Source of the DNA: Bryum argenteum
Lineage: Eukaryota > Streptophyta > Bryopsida > Bryales > Bryaceae
DNA length: 64,000 nucleotides
Direction of reading: 5' to 3'
Assembly: GCA_037043015.1 (NCBI GenBank)
Contig: CM073323.1
Location: 7,316,001-7,380,000, forward strand
The translations under genes and the position numbers were made by a program. Positions within the stretch are counted from its first letter, which is position 1. Every line of letters starts with the position of its first letter. Below are positions 1-12,516 of this stretch, piece after piece. Below the pieces are notes generated by a model. It made no database searches and was not told the DNA's origin. It was given only the letters and a program-made list of their open reading frames with translations.

Positions 1-439
1 ATCCTTGTCTTCCAGGATGAAAATTGTGACTTCCTCAAATCTAGGAAATTGCTTCACAATTTCTTCAGTCGAGCTTGCGCATGCTGCACATTCCATGTTT
101 GTGACTTGCACAACTCATAAACCCACTTGACTCTCAATCACCAAGTTAAGCAACTCATACACACAACTTCTTACGTGTGATCTCGTTGTGCCTTCAACTT
201 CAATGTTTTGGACTGCGCCGATTGTCAATATCCTACCCTGATTGGAGCAGTGTATTGTACAAACCAATAACAGAAGTATTGAACGTCATATCGTCAAAAG
301 AGATTCCGCAGACCTTTGTATGTATACATATTTCAATATGAAGGGGGTGGGTGAGGTATAGTACAAATTAGTGACAATTTTGTAAAGTGAACCCTTTAGG
401 GACAAGTGAAATAAAATGTTGGACATGGGATTATATATT

Positions 440-821
440 AGAGAAATCCGCTAAGTAGTCCCCAGTTTGGACCTTAGTTGATCCCCAGTTGGTCCCCAGT
501 CCGTCGTTTCATGCCCAGTTTTCGGTTATCCGCTAAGTAGAACAAACTGGGGACCAAATGCACGAAATTGGGGACCAGATGTTCGGTGCTCGGCGCTGCC
601 CCTCCGAACTCTTCACTCTAGCTTCTCGCTGTGCTACGGACTGGGCACCAAGTCGAACTAGGGACCAAACTCGGAATACCATCACAATCGGTGCATTCTT
701 GAGTTTAGCCCCCAGTTCGATCGTAGTGTAAAAAGTTGGTGCCCAGTTCGACGTTTCGTCCCCAGTCCGACCAAAACTGGGTGTTCTCGTCCCCAGTCCG
801 TCGTACTTAGCGGATTTCTCT
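440..821 (+). mobile_element. 382-bp MITE, copy 1
   Basis: Non-autonomous inverted-repeat element with perfect terminal repeats AGAGAAATCCGCTAAGTA at both ends. It is flanked on each side by ATT, a possible 3-bp target duplication. Inside are many variants of the word CCCCAGT. A second copy of exactly the same length lies reversed at 14964-15345 with about eight differences. No coding sequence. The superfamily is not certain. Confidence 0.9.
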
Positions 822-1388
822 ATTGTGTGGTTTGAAATTGCTCACTTTCTCCTTCAAGACATGTTCTTTTGTATGTTTTTAAAGTTTGCTATTTTTCTTA
901 TTGAGCTAATAAATGTCACATTCAATATTTTGATTATGGGTATTTTATAAGTACGAAAGATAATGTGTAAGTACATATTTTTTTCAAGTAAAGTACGTAG
1001 TTAGAATTTGAAAGTACGCAACTATTCTTGTACTCTCGTAGCTTGGTTTATATAGCCTAAAAAACGTAAAGAAATACTTCCCTTTAAATCAACAATCTGA
1101 GAAAATTTATTTTTCCAACTCTAAACAATTTGATCTCACAGATGGTGAGGAATCAGAGTTTATGATTTGATATACATGTACATGTATAAGTTAGATACTA
1201 GAACCTAAGGTTGCAATCTCAGAAATACATCATGAGGTGAGAATTTGCAACTTGCATAAAAAAGGGGCACTTGTGAAACATTCCTTATATATATGATTTT
1301 ATTTTTAAAAATTATTATTTTAGAGGGGAGAATGTCGTTCTCGAGGGGTTTACGAAACGACTACTCATGAAGCACTTTCAGAGATTCA
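822..1388. repeat. Gene-free AT-rich stretch with old repeat fragment
   Basis: No gene seen. Positions about 1085-1330 are a diverged reversed copy of a dispersed repeat that also lies at about 18176-18700 and 58500-59060. The shared part carries the words for 'tctagtacctaa' and a GTACATGTAC palindrome. Confidence 0.5.
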
Positions 1389-1651
1389 TTAAACCCTAAA
1401 GATCCATGATGCAAAATTGCTCAAAATCTCAAAAGTGACCTTCTTCTACTTGAGGACCAATAAGAACCAACCTAAGTATTATTTAGAAAATCCAACCATA
1501 GGAACTTAAAGTTGACGTGACCTTATACTCACCATACAAATTTGAAAGGTTGATTCTTCCTTTATTTGTAGGATTATAATAGTCAAAGTTGACCGAATAT
1601 TTATTCCAATTCTCAAAACCCATCTCGGGTTTTAAGGATCTTTAGGGGTTG
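1389..1651 (-). mobile_element. TTAA-flanked MITE, diverged copy
   Basis: About 260 bp bounded by TTAAACCCTAAAGATCC and its near-complement GGATCTTTAGGGGTT. The interior matches the copy at 46010-46277, for example the shared stretch 'gaccttcttctacttga'. It is more decayed than the copies at 35967 and 43541. Non-coding. Confidence 0.7.
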
Positions 1652-3291
1652 AAAGAATTGGCCCATTACAAGTATATCAAAGTCTCCTTAGACTTCATAG
1701 CATGATGTATAGAACTTGCAAGTCTTCTTGAATATAAGCATGCCACCTCATAAATACAAAGAGGTGTATGAACATACATCCATATGCTGGTTCTGCACAA
1801 TTATTCAGCCTTAGAAGAAAAAGTATAATATTTTGAAAAAAAATGTCATAGTTGAATTAACATGTACAACAAACAACAAAGAAGTTGATTGTATTTAAGG
1901 TAGGAGTGGTGAAAACCGTCTGAATTTCAGCTTTGCATACTTGGTATAGTAGTGTAAAATTTTAATTATTTTTTGATGGTCCGCAAAGCTAGTGCAAATC
2001 CATCCCAGAAAGAAAAACATTTTTTGAGTAATTATATAATTTCCTATAAATTTTTGAATCTGGAGTCTTAGGAGTCCCGCTACCCGAACATAGAGTGCTG
2101 GCTTTTTTGCAAGGTTGTACTCCGGAAACTGTGGATTGAAATTCCAAAAAAAATCAAAAAAGGTTCACTACCTGACATAGGAGTTGTCCAAAACCGTTCA
2201 GTATGCATGGTTGAGCTGAAAATAGTGGATGGTGACAAAAATCACATGTGCTGACACAATCGTGCATGGTGACATGAAACCGCCATTTCCACCCACAAAG
2301 TGTCAATTAATCCACCAAATTCATGGCGTGAACCGACCTCAAATGTTCCCAAAACCGGCCAATTTACCATGAATTTTTTTTAATTTCGTTTTTTACGAAT
2401 CATGTCGGACGGTTCTACAGACCCTACCCATAAACCTATTGTGCGATTTTTGGGGCTGGACTGTTTTCACGACTCCTACCTTAACGTTGAAAATAGTGTT
2501 CAATGCAATATTGTTCAGGCATATTGCAAAAAGTTGTTCATATATATTCAACAACATTTGGAACTGTGTTATACTTCACATGGAATTATATTAAATACCT
2601 ATCTTGATATCCACCTAGATATTTTACAATTATAAGTGGGGTCACTTCAATATCCACCACATTGGCCATGCAAGTACAATATATGAACTCAATAATGTAC
2701 GCCAACGAGGTTTTTTTCTTACAATTGTTTAAATATGACCTAAATCACAATCAAATATTTGCGTTATTGTACTAACTTGCACATGGTCCACTAAATTGTA
2801 ATCATTGGTAATTTTGTTAAATTGTCACTATTATGTAAAAAAAGTTCCAAGGTAAAAAACAAGATGGCCATCTTTCAGAACCAAAGTCACAATAAAGACC
2901 TCACAAGTGAATTTATAAAATAACAACAATATTCTAAAAACGATGATGAGGTTACAATGAGTGAGTGAATGATGATATATAAGGGCCTCTCTACATTGAG
3001 GCAAACGGCGGAACTCCATTGGAGAATGGAGACCAATCCATCCTATGTGGCATGTGAATGGCTCCCCTACGGCCATGAATAAAAAGGTGACTCAAGTGCA
3101 TTTATTGTCTTGACATGGCCTCCAAGGAAATGAGAAGAACCCACCACTTGGAAACTTCAAACTCCTTAACCTAAGGCCATGTTGGTGACACTCATACACT
3201 AATAAAACAAATTTGGTGTAAGATGAATATCTTCAAATATTATTGACCCTCATTCTTAGTATAAACTCCTTGGAGCTAGCCTCAACTCTTA
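1652..3291. other. Gene-free AT-rich intergenic DNA
   Basis: I see no supported gene here. The short open frames at 2402-2635 and 2831-3076 have no recognisable domain, no splice context and AT-rich codon use like the surrounding sequence. I treat them as chance. Confidence 0.5.
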
Positions 3292-3394
3292 CAGATAGAT
3301 AGATAGAAACTCCGGTTCTTTTTAAGGGCCGGCGTGAATGAAGTGTTCGTTCGTAATGCTAATATCCCGATGGCCACCGGACAAGGGGAAATTA
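3292..3394 (-). mobile_element. SINE fragment, 3' end only
   Basis: About 100 bp matching, in reverse, the 3' end of the SINE at 39389-39737. It includes the AGAT-rich tail, the 'gccggcgtgaatgaagtg' word and the 'gatggccaccgg' word. The tRNA-like head is absent. Confidence 0.8.
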
Positions 3395-3497
3395 GAAAAA
3401 ACTCCACCAATAAGAGAGCACTTTTCAATAGCCCCAACTCAAGAACTAACCTCTACTCCTAGTCTAAACCGGCCCTAATTGACCATTTTGCACATAT

Positions 3498-3638
3498 ACA
3501 AGTTTTAATATGATGAAATGGCATTAGAAACACCACCTTTTTCAACAAGTTTTAATATGATGAAATGGCATTCGAAACACCACCTTTTTCAACAAGTTTT
3601 AATATGATGAAATGGCATTCGGAACACCACCTTTCTCA
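3498..3638. repeat. 47-bp tandem repeat, three copies
   Basis: Three near-perfect 47-bp units in a row. Each begins acaagttttaatatgatgaa and ends in caccacctttttca or a close variant. Only two or three base differences are seen between units, so the array is recent. Non-coding. Confidence 0.9.
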
Positions 3639-4113
3639 ACGATATTTTCAATAACCACAAAATATTTTAGAACTATATGAATATAAAACTTCAATCCCTC
3701 CACTTTACCACCATCCTAAGTATACCAAATTGACCTAGAAGTGTCCCTTTATTAGTCATAAATGTTGAAAAAAGATGGAAACGTTTCCCAAGTAAAGTAC
3801 ATACCATGTTGAATTCAATGATATTCCGGTACCTTATTCTCCTTACCCTGTTCATCTTATAACTTTTGTCTTACTATTCAACCTACAAGTGTTGAATAGT
3901 AAGTATATATTTTTTATTTTTATTATTTTATTATTTTATTTTATTTTATTTTATTTTTTCTTATAGAGCCCATGAAGAGAAGAATTCAATGATATCCAGT
4001 TTTTACTCTCCTACATTGGAGTGGTCTAAAATGGAGCAGGTACGATTATGGAGCTCTAGTACTTCACTCACATGTATATAGTAGCTTTCCCATGCAATAT
4101 TATCATTTATTCA

Positions 4114-4643
4114 GGGTCCCTTTACACTATAGACCAAGAGCCATGACCAAAAAAAATAAAATCAATTTCATGGTCATGGCTCTTGGTCAAGAGCCGTGAC
4201 CATGATAAATCAAAAATGGAATTTTGAGTGGCTTGGTCACTCTTGTAGTGTAAAGTGGATTTGGACCATGAGAACTTTAAGCTCAATAAATTCTAATATA
4301 AATCCTCATCATTCTCCCTCTTCCCCTCCCCTTTTCCCTCCCCTTTTTCCTCCTCTCTATTTAAATAATTAAACACTAGCCAATCAATGATTTTGGAGCC
4401 TCATGGTCTCCTTGATTGTAGTTGAGTCGAGGTATTTGCCTTGACTCAACAATAATCAAGGAGACCATGAAAACATTATCCACTGTGCAAAATTTAGCCT
4501 ACTTTGGGGACCTCAAAATTAGTGGTCCTTCTCCTTTTTTCATGCTAGTGTAAAGCCAGATGGGACCAAGAGCACTTTACTCTCCAATCACAAATTTTAG
4601 AAGGCCATGGTCAATCTCCATGGTCCATAGTGTAAATGGACCC
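4114..4643 (+). mobile_element. 530-bp hairpin-rich MITE, copy A
   Basis: The ends are GGGTCCCTTTACACTATAG and, in complement, GGGTCCATTTACACTATGG. TCA flanks both sides as a possible 3-bp duplication. Two internal inverted repeats exist: one around 4122-4200 ('ccaagagccatgacc' and its complement) and one at about 4401-4470 ('catggtctccttgatt' and its complement). A reversed, interrupted copy lies at 48045-49204. Confidence 0.85.
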
Positions 4644-5353
4644 TCAGTGCAAACATTGTAGAATGTCACTTTAGGGCGCACCATTTGAGGACCATTTATA
4701 TGATTTTCAACTTCAAAAATTCATGTTTAAAAATGATGATTCCACTTGCTCTATCTTTCTATTGATTTTCCCCATGCACAAAAGGTGCTTACTTGGTAAC
4801 ATCCGTGTAATATTCCCTATGTTGAAAATTGAGCCATTATTGAACACCTTACCGTATTCACTTTCACATGCTTATACGGCCGTTACAATGACTTGAGTGT
4901 ACACAAATCAATATTAGTTCCCCAAGATCCAAACTTGACTTGAGTGTACAAAAATCAATATTAATTCCTCAAGATCCAAACGACTTCAAAGGGTGCATAG
5001 TGCAAAATAACACATTCTTTTATAAAAATATGTATCAATAGTTTTTCGAAGTTGAGTTTGAAATCTTATGGCGTACTTGAAATAATCATCATAGCAACTG
5101 ATGAGTCCCTTCCAAGAATTTCTTATTTTTATTGAATCTTGAAATCAATATATTATCAGCTGAAAAAATACATTTGTTTCATAGCAGAACCTATGCATGG
5201 AGAATCAATTGTAACTGCTAAAACATGTACCTTAAAGTTTTTGGATATCTTGAACTCTAATTTGGTAATATTCCAAGTACCAATTTGTCACACCAGAATT
5301 TGCATTTGTATAACATTGTATTTTGAATTATCATTTATTTTTCTTCTGGAATG

Positions 5354-5607
5354 AACCCCAATTCCGTTAAAATGGCATTATCCCGGTAAAATGGTACACC
5401 TCAACTTTCTGAACTATAGTTCAAAAACCATGTGATATACCAGAATTTTAAGGTGATATTAGGGAAAATGAGTGACAATGTATATAAAGAAGTGATATTA
5501 CAAAAAATTGTGATATTACAGAATATACCATTTTATATGAGCACAAATGTAAGATCTAGTGTGACAAAATGGCACATGGCATAGTGCCATTTTAACGGAA
5601 TTGGGTT
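5354..5607. mobile_element. 254-bp MITE
   Basis: Inverted terminal repeats AACCCCAATTCCGTTAAAAT and complement, with AATG on both outer sides as a likely target duplication. Non-coding interior. No second copy noticed in the window. The rest of 4644-6408 holds no gene that I can support. Confidence 0.7.
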
Positions 5608-6408
5608 AATGTCACTATAATCTCTAAAGCATCATTGAATTTCTATTTTCTGATATCACCTCCAAATTACGTAAAATCACCTAGTTGAAAGATAACAATA
5701 TTAAAAAATACCAACCAACATTCTAAGGAATACCGCCATCGTTACAGAATACCGCTAAAGTTGTTTCTTTCCACTTTTCTTGTTCCTCGTTAAGACAACC
5801 TTGAAAAAGGGGCATCTCATACTTGAAGATACTTGATCCAGTCCAAGCCAAAATAGTCATGACAAGGATTTTGAATGGGTCCCAGCGCCAGATGAGTCTT
5901 CTCTCAACTGATTAATGCATTGTTTGTTTCATAAAAATGCTCAAAAAATGGGTATTTGGTAGTGATACTTGAAGCAGTACTTGAAAGTGGGTTTGGAAGT
6001 GCTGCAGTTTCTAGCTCTAGTCAGACTTCCTGCATGAAACCTGGACCCGGTAGAAAATTAGTTGGTATTTTTTACTCGGTCGCAACTTGGACCCGGTAAA
6101 AAATATTCAATCAATCGAGCTCAGCCTGTAGGCCTCTACGGCTCTACCATCAGTCGTTGCATGCTACACCTTTAATATCTGGAAACTCCAGTTTAGTTTC
6201 GATGCACCGCTTTGAGAGGTCGAGATTGTCATGAATGCCCACTACTCGAGCAAGTGGTTGCTGCAACCGACTTGTAACAAGAATCACTGGGTGAAGTGGA
6301 GCTTGCAACCGACTAATTTCGGCATGAGAATTTGATCACTGACAGAAGAGTCATCGTCGCTGGAGAATAGACACCTCGATCTCCTTGTAAAGGTGTGGAA
6401 GGGCTACC

Positions 6409-9108
6409 ATGGGAGATCATTCTGGTGGCAGAGTCGTAGTATTACGAGTGATACTATCATTGTTCGTGAGTTTGGGCATTGCAAGTGCTCAGATAGTATG
6501 CAATTCAGGTGATAGGGATGCCCTGCTCGGGTTCAAAGGCGAGACTCAGCAGATGGCAACGAGTAATTTGTCATGCTTGGCGACTTGGACGAGTGCTTCC
6601 TCCTGTTGTGCATGGACTGGGGTGGGTTGCAACAACAGCACAGGTCGAGTGGTGTCACTCAACCTGACAAATTGTGCACTCGACGGTACCCAGGTGCCCG
6701 CTTCTTTAAGCAACCTCTCAGCACTCGAGATTCTCGACCTGTCAAACAACAACCTCCAAGCCAACAGCGTGTATTTCTTCGGCGCTTTGTCGAAACTGAC
6801 GCACCTGGATCTCGGCCAGAGCTTCGTCTTTGGAGCGTCCGCGACGGCCACGCCGTTTCCATCCTCGGTTTGTCTGTTGGGCAACTTGACGTACCTCAGC
6901 CTTCGTAGCTGCAACCTCCTAGGAAGCTTACCGACTTGCCTGCGCTCTCTCTCCGGACTGCAGTTTCTTGATATCTCGGGCAACGATCTTCGCGATGACG
7001 GGAACATGTCCATGCTAGACGTGGTAGGGAACCTCACCAACTTGCGGACTTTGACAGTTGATCAGGTCGAAAGCTCAACCTTGAGCAGCACGAATGCTTC
7101 AGGATCCATGAACGCCATTGCCTCACTCAGTGGTCTTCGAAACTTGGAGTCTTTGACGCTTGCAGGTGTCTACGGCCAGACGACGAAGCTGCGAACTGTC
7201 CTTGACTCCATGCAAGCGCTCAACCAAACGTTGCAGTACCTGAACCTGCGAGGGAACGCGCTCTCGGGCATGATTCCGCACAGTCTTCGCAATTTTCAGA
7301 ACCTCCGCCATCTCGACATCGGGAACAACTCGTTAAATGGTACGTACAGAATCAATCACGCAAACTTCGATCATGAAATCTAAAGTCTAGACGCTAAATC
7401 ATGTGTATGTTCAGGTACCCTCACGTCTTCCCTCTTTCAACTGGACCTGTTGGAGGTTCTCAACGTTGACGACAACCGCTTCAAAGGGGAGTTACCATCA
7501 TCGATTGGCAAACTGGGTCGTCTCCAGAAGCTGAACGTGACGATGAACTCGCTCTCGGGCGCCATTCCGGAAGCGATCGGGGAGTGCCTAAATTTGACGT
7601 TTCTGGACCTGTCGAACAACAACTTCAACGGCTCCCTGCCGAAGAGCATAGGCAATTTGAGCTCGTTGCTGTACCTGAGTTTACTCAAGAACTCAGACTT
7701 GGGCGGGGAGTTGCCCGAAGAGATCGCGAATCTGACACGGTTGGAGTTTCTCGACATTTCCCATGACGCCTTTACGGGAACAATCCCGGAGAGCTGGGGA
7801 AACAAATTGAAGCAGTTGAAGTTTCTGCACATGACTTGGAATCATCTGTCCGGCGTCTTGCCTATGAGCTTGGGGAATCTAAGCAGCCTCATTTCGATGG
7901 ACTTGTCTTACAACTTCAACATCACAGGCCCCCTGCCGGTAGGGCTCGGGTACTTGACATCAGGAATTTACCGCATATTGTTCTGTTCGAACAGGATGAC
8001 GGGAGGTATTCCGCCCGAGTGGGACAACATTGGCGCCACCATGACCTCGCTCTCACTGTACAATAATCTGCTCGAGGGTCCCATTCCAAATTTCACGAAC
8101 TTCACACAGCTACAAGTTCTGGACTTAAGCTACAACCAGCTCACAGGTCCGTTCCCGGCGTGGGTTGAGAACAGTCACTCCACGCTCCGAATTCTGGAAC
8201 TGAGTGCGAACCAGCTCGCAGGCCCGCTCCCACCATGGCTAACCACGTTCACGAGCTTGCAGATCATGAACCTCGGCTCAGGAAACGCTTTCACGGGCAC
8301 CATTCCGGAAAATTTGGGCAACTTGACAACGCTGACGCTAAATCAAGGGCCCGGGGACATGAGCGTGCTGTGGACGGATCAAGTGGTGGTGGCAGCGCGC
8401 GGTCAGGCATTGAACTACGACGGCATCACGATCAACATCAAGAGCTTGGACATGAACCACAATCTGCTGCAGGGCCACATTCTGACGTCGATCGGCACAC
8501 TGCAGGGATTGATGTTCCTCAGTTTCGCAGGTTGCAACTTGACAGGCACCATCCCCGAGGAGCTCGCCAACCTCACCAATCTCAACACGCTGGACCTGTC
8601 CAGTAATGCACTTGGGGGCGCCATTCCGCCCAAGATCGCAGAGAATCTGGTGAGCCTGCAAGCTTTGAACCTGTCCTCCAATAATTTGTCCGGTACCGTT
8701 CCGCAGGGCAAGCAGTTCGCCTCATTCAACGCCAGTGCGTTTGCCAACAACCCATTATTGTGCGGACCTCCCACTTCCGTCTCGTGTGGCTCCCTTCTGC
8801 TGCCTTCCACCGCTTCGAATTCGGAGGATGGCTGGGACGATGTGATCAGTACCGCTGGATTCGCCCTCGGGCTTGTGCTTGGGTTTGCAACTGCGGTGGT
8901 TTCCTTCTGGTTCTGGTTGCCTGCTCGCCACTACTTTCTCTACTACTCCCAAGCGCCCGTATACGTAGACGTCTGGTATGGCCAATTCAAGAGCCAAGAA
9001 CTTCGAAGTTCTAGCCATCAATGTTCTAAACAGTCTCGAAGTGTAGACGTTTCATTCCATCCTCCAAGTCACGCACTCAAATCTCAATATCCGCATACTC
9101 CGCAATAA
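6409..9108 (+). CDS. Leucine-rich-repeat receptor-like protein (RLP)
   Basis: Two exons, 6409-7339 and 7415-9108, joined by a 75-bp GT-AG intron in phase 1 give about 874 residues. A hydrophobic signal peptide (about residues 8-28) precedes a cysteine-paired LRR N-cap (CCAWTGVGC). A long run of plant-type LRRs (LxxLxLSxNxLxGxIP) follows. An island-like non-LRR stretch lies near residues 630-660, then final LRRs, a LCGPP cap and one membrane helix (about 791-813). The cytoplasmic tail is about 60 residues and has no kinase. RLPs of this layout sit in the plasma membrane and sense peptide or pathogen ligands through a partner kinase such as SOBIR1 in flowering plants. The ligand cannot be told. 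The start is the first ATG directly before the signal peptide. No frame breaks seen. Confidence 0.9.
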
Positions 9109-9158
9109 GTCTGCATGTTGATTGTTTGCTTCTAGAGCCTAGGTATATAGCATAGACG

Positions 9159-9431
9159 TGGACCACCACTATAGTCCACCATACTATGGTGGGGTCCTTG
9201 GACCTTGTTGTATGGGTACCTCAAAGCCCTTTGGGGATACTATGTCAAGTATCTTAAAGGCACTATTAACTAGCTAGAAATTAGCGTAGAACTTGTAGTG
9301 TCCACCCTCGAGAGAGGCAGTAGTATTGTTCCAATTTCCCCTTGTCTCGTAGCCATCGGGATATTAGAATTACGAATGGACACTTCATTCACGCCGGCCC
9401 CTTATAAAGAGACTGGAGTTTGTATCTATCT
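9159..9431 (+). mobile_element. SINE copy, 5'-truncated
   Basis: About 270 bp matching the SINE body at 39389-39737 from 'accactatagtccacc' onward, including 'ttggaccttgttgtatggg' and the 'cactTCATTCACGCCGGCC' word. The tRNA-like head with its A and B boxes is missing. It lies about 50 bp past the RLP stop codon and may contribute to its 3' untranslated region. Confidence 0.85.
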
Positions 9432-11340
9432 CGTAGACCTGGATCTTGGAACATAAGGCATTCATGTACCATATGCTAAAAGGAATTGATCAATTATTTT
9501 GTACTGTTTCTGAGTGAGCGTGTACCCTTAATTTCATTCAATCAGCTGTTTTCAAGTGAATGACGCAAAAAGGGTTGATTAGTGAGATGGTTTCTCAATA
9601 GGTCAAGCAGCATGGAAATAACTACATCACTTCAGAGGTTGTAATGGCTCATTCACTCCCTTCTTTTTTACCACAGTGTTTAATTTATTGCCAGATTAAC
9701 AAAATTGAAGTTCCTCATTCCATATCATGATCATGTGATATAAAACTATGATGTGATATAAAACTATGATTTGACATACATATGTACATACAATTATAAG
9801 ATTTTGCAATTACATACTCAAAAATACATCAATTCAAATTTAAATGATAAAAAAGACTCTAATAAATTGACATCACATTTGACAAGTGAAATTTTACTTA
9901 AAAAAGCATTGGAGTCCTTTCTGTCATTTTCTCTAACTTGAGGTGCCTATACTTTGGAGGGTCAAATCTTATGGCGGAAAATTCTGTTGCCCGCATTACT
10001 CAAACCTGAGGGTGCATTGTTAAACCCGGTCTATAAATAACCATGTACATGTGTTATTTGGTTGTTAAGGATAATGTGTTTTGAAGTGAAAGTTTAAATG
10101 CAATACAAAATTAATCTCTTAGTATGGTGTCTTGTACAATACGCATGGAGTTTCTAGTAAAAATTGGTATGAGGTATAAATTGATGTAGTTTAAACTTTT
10201 TTAAATATACAGGAGGTCACTATTGGTTGCACAGGCAAGAGATACAAATACAACTTCTCTTATAGCCGATCATATCTTAACCCTTAAAGGAGAAGCTCTA
10301 GACGGCCATATGTGAAATCTGTAAACAAGTTTATTTTCAACCCCTCAAGCTCTTTTAGAACCTAAATGGATTATTTGCAATTTTGGGCAGCCAAGATACA
10401 AGGTTTAAAGTAAAGAATTTGCCTAAGATTTTTATTAGGTCCTCCTTATACTACAAAGTGTATGTGGTAAAATTTGCAGAGTCAAATTTTAGTTTTTGAG
10501 TCTTCTAGGACATTCCTTGAGTTGCAAGCTAAAATTAGATAGCTCAATGAAGTACTTTTTTTGAGTTATTTTTTTGGAAATATGTTCATTTCTAAATCAG
10601 TACATAAACTCTAAAGTAAATCAAGTCAAAAAGTTTACCAAATCTCCACGAGCAACCTCCACAAATTTCAACACCAATTTTCACAATGCTCAAAAAAACT
10701 TGGAAGACAAACTCTGGACGTTACGATCTCACAAATGGTAAACATCCAAAGGTCAATTTGGAACAAAAACTAAAAATAGACTTATGTAAAAGATCTCAAT
10801 ATTGGAAGTTTGAAAAGAGAAAAATTTTCTCAATTTTTTTTTTAACATTGAACGCTCCTCTCTTGTTGTTTGTCATGCGGTGATTGTACCTGATGTATTA
10901 TTTTTTATCTTTTGGAATGATCTATAGGCTGTCTCAGGTGTTGCTTGATAATATTTCATATCTTGTTGGCTGTAATTAGCCATTGGATTTGTATCGTGGC
11001 GGTAGAGTAATCCGATTTGGGTGCCATTTCGTGCTCGGACAAACATGACAAAGATGAGTACACATGTATCGTGGAGGTAGAGTAATCCGATTTGGGTGCC
11101 ATTTCAGGCTCAGGACAGCATGAGTACACAAGAAGTAACTTATGTAGCATCTCTGATCTGCAATAGCATTTCTCAGTTGTTGTTTGTCACGGTCTTCGTG
11201 TTTCAATACATACTAGTGATGTCGTGGGTAATTTTAGTACCTTGGTTGCAGTTTATAGGGGCTCACTCCACTATTGATAGTAGAATTATTGCACCACATT
11301 TACATGATCGTGGTCACCGCTTGATTCCGAATCTCCACGG
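9432..11340. repeat. Gene-free stretch with old repeat copy
   Basis: No gene supported. Positions about 10280-10840 are a copy of an old dispersed repeat, also at about 43204-43240, 43310-43400, 43826-44110 and 53920-54480. This copy shows the ancestral state for two later events: no transposon at 'ctacaaagtgtatgtgg' (10459-10475), and no minisatellite after 'cttatgtaaaagatctc' (10781-10797). Near 10989 and 11074 the words 'gtagagtaatccgatttggg' form a short direct duplication. Confidence 0.6.
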
Positions 11341-12516
11341 TGATGGGAATAAAACCCCCCCCCCACGTCGGGAAGGCTTTTAGGCCCATGTACTCAGGCT
11401 CCATTCGGCCACTCAGCACTACGTCCGTCGTCTCCGGAGAGGGAGGAATTCCCAGTCCATTCCTTCCCTGCCGCCTCCAGCAATTCCTCTGCCTGGTGAG
11501 CGCACGCAATCTCTCGGTTGCGCACTCCGCACTTCCTTTCTCGCTTGCTTGTCGCCCCTGCTTGCTTGGTTTCCGCATGTCGATCGCCTCCTTTTTCTAA
11601 TCCAGACTACCTTTTGAGCCTCAGGTGAGGGACGGGGGGGGGTGTTAAGTTTGTTCGTTTTCTGAGTCGATTGCATGATTTTCGAATTGTGTGGGTATTG
11701 ACGATGAGTGCGATCGATGGTGCCGTTGAAGTACATTCTTTCGTGGTTCTAGAATTGAAGTACTGCATGTTTTTTGATGTTCGTGTTTTGTCACGTTAGT
11801 GGTATTCCCTAGAAATTCCTGGTAGCGTTCGGAGAACAGTATTCGGGAAATCGGTCGGTGGTCGTTTGGGTCAGATTTCTGCACGTGTCGGTGAGGCTCC
11901 TTTTTTCGGGAAGGTTTATTTACCTTTACAGGGGAAAAGGGGTGATACCTGTTGGGATTCGATCTTTCTTAGCTTCTGGGCAACCTAGTTCTTGTTCGGG
12001 AACACGATTGCTTCATCAAGGCGTTTGCTTTCTTTCTGGAACTGCGATAGATAGTGACAGAGGGTGTGGTAAATCACAGCGCTTTTCGAGGGGATTGCGA
12101 GCTACAGTAGAAACTGACAGGTGGGACCGACTTTCTGTCACAGCTTCGACCCACCCTGCCCTTTTTTTCCTGTTCACTATCCTTCGTATGCGCGAAAATC
12201 GTGCTCCCTTTCGCACGCACATCTTCATTGCTGCCACCGCCCTTCGTGCGGTGCGAATCACGCTGCAAACCTCCACACTACATTATTGCCATGTTCGAGG
12301 CTCCGTTCTGTCTCCGGCGGACATTAAGATGTCGCTAGCCTTATCTATATTTGCCCGTCTCCGAACTCGAACGGCTCGCAATCTGCCATGAGAGATTAGG
12401 AGCCCGTTTTTTTGTAAGAACTCGTTTGCAGTCTCGCAACCTTACCGCTTATTGTTGCAATGGGAGGATTCTAATTCTGTGTCGGGGCGTTACAGGCATT
12501 GTGGTGAGAGGTAGCT
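11341..12516 (+). promoter_or_regulatory. Probable upstream region of the YSL relic
   Basis: GC-richer stretch directly before the YSL start with homopolymer runs of C (11351-11360) and G (about 11633-11642). No protein family is recognisable in its open frames. It probably represents the former promoter and long 5' untranslated region, possibly with an intron. This is inference from position and composition only. Confidence 0.35.

Noticed and set aside
6546-9021. Many sizeable open frames on both strands over the LRR gene
   Set aside because: Shadows of the GC-richer RLP coding sequence; only the spliced plus-strand frame shows a signal peptide, LRRs and a membrane helix.
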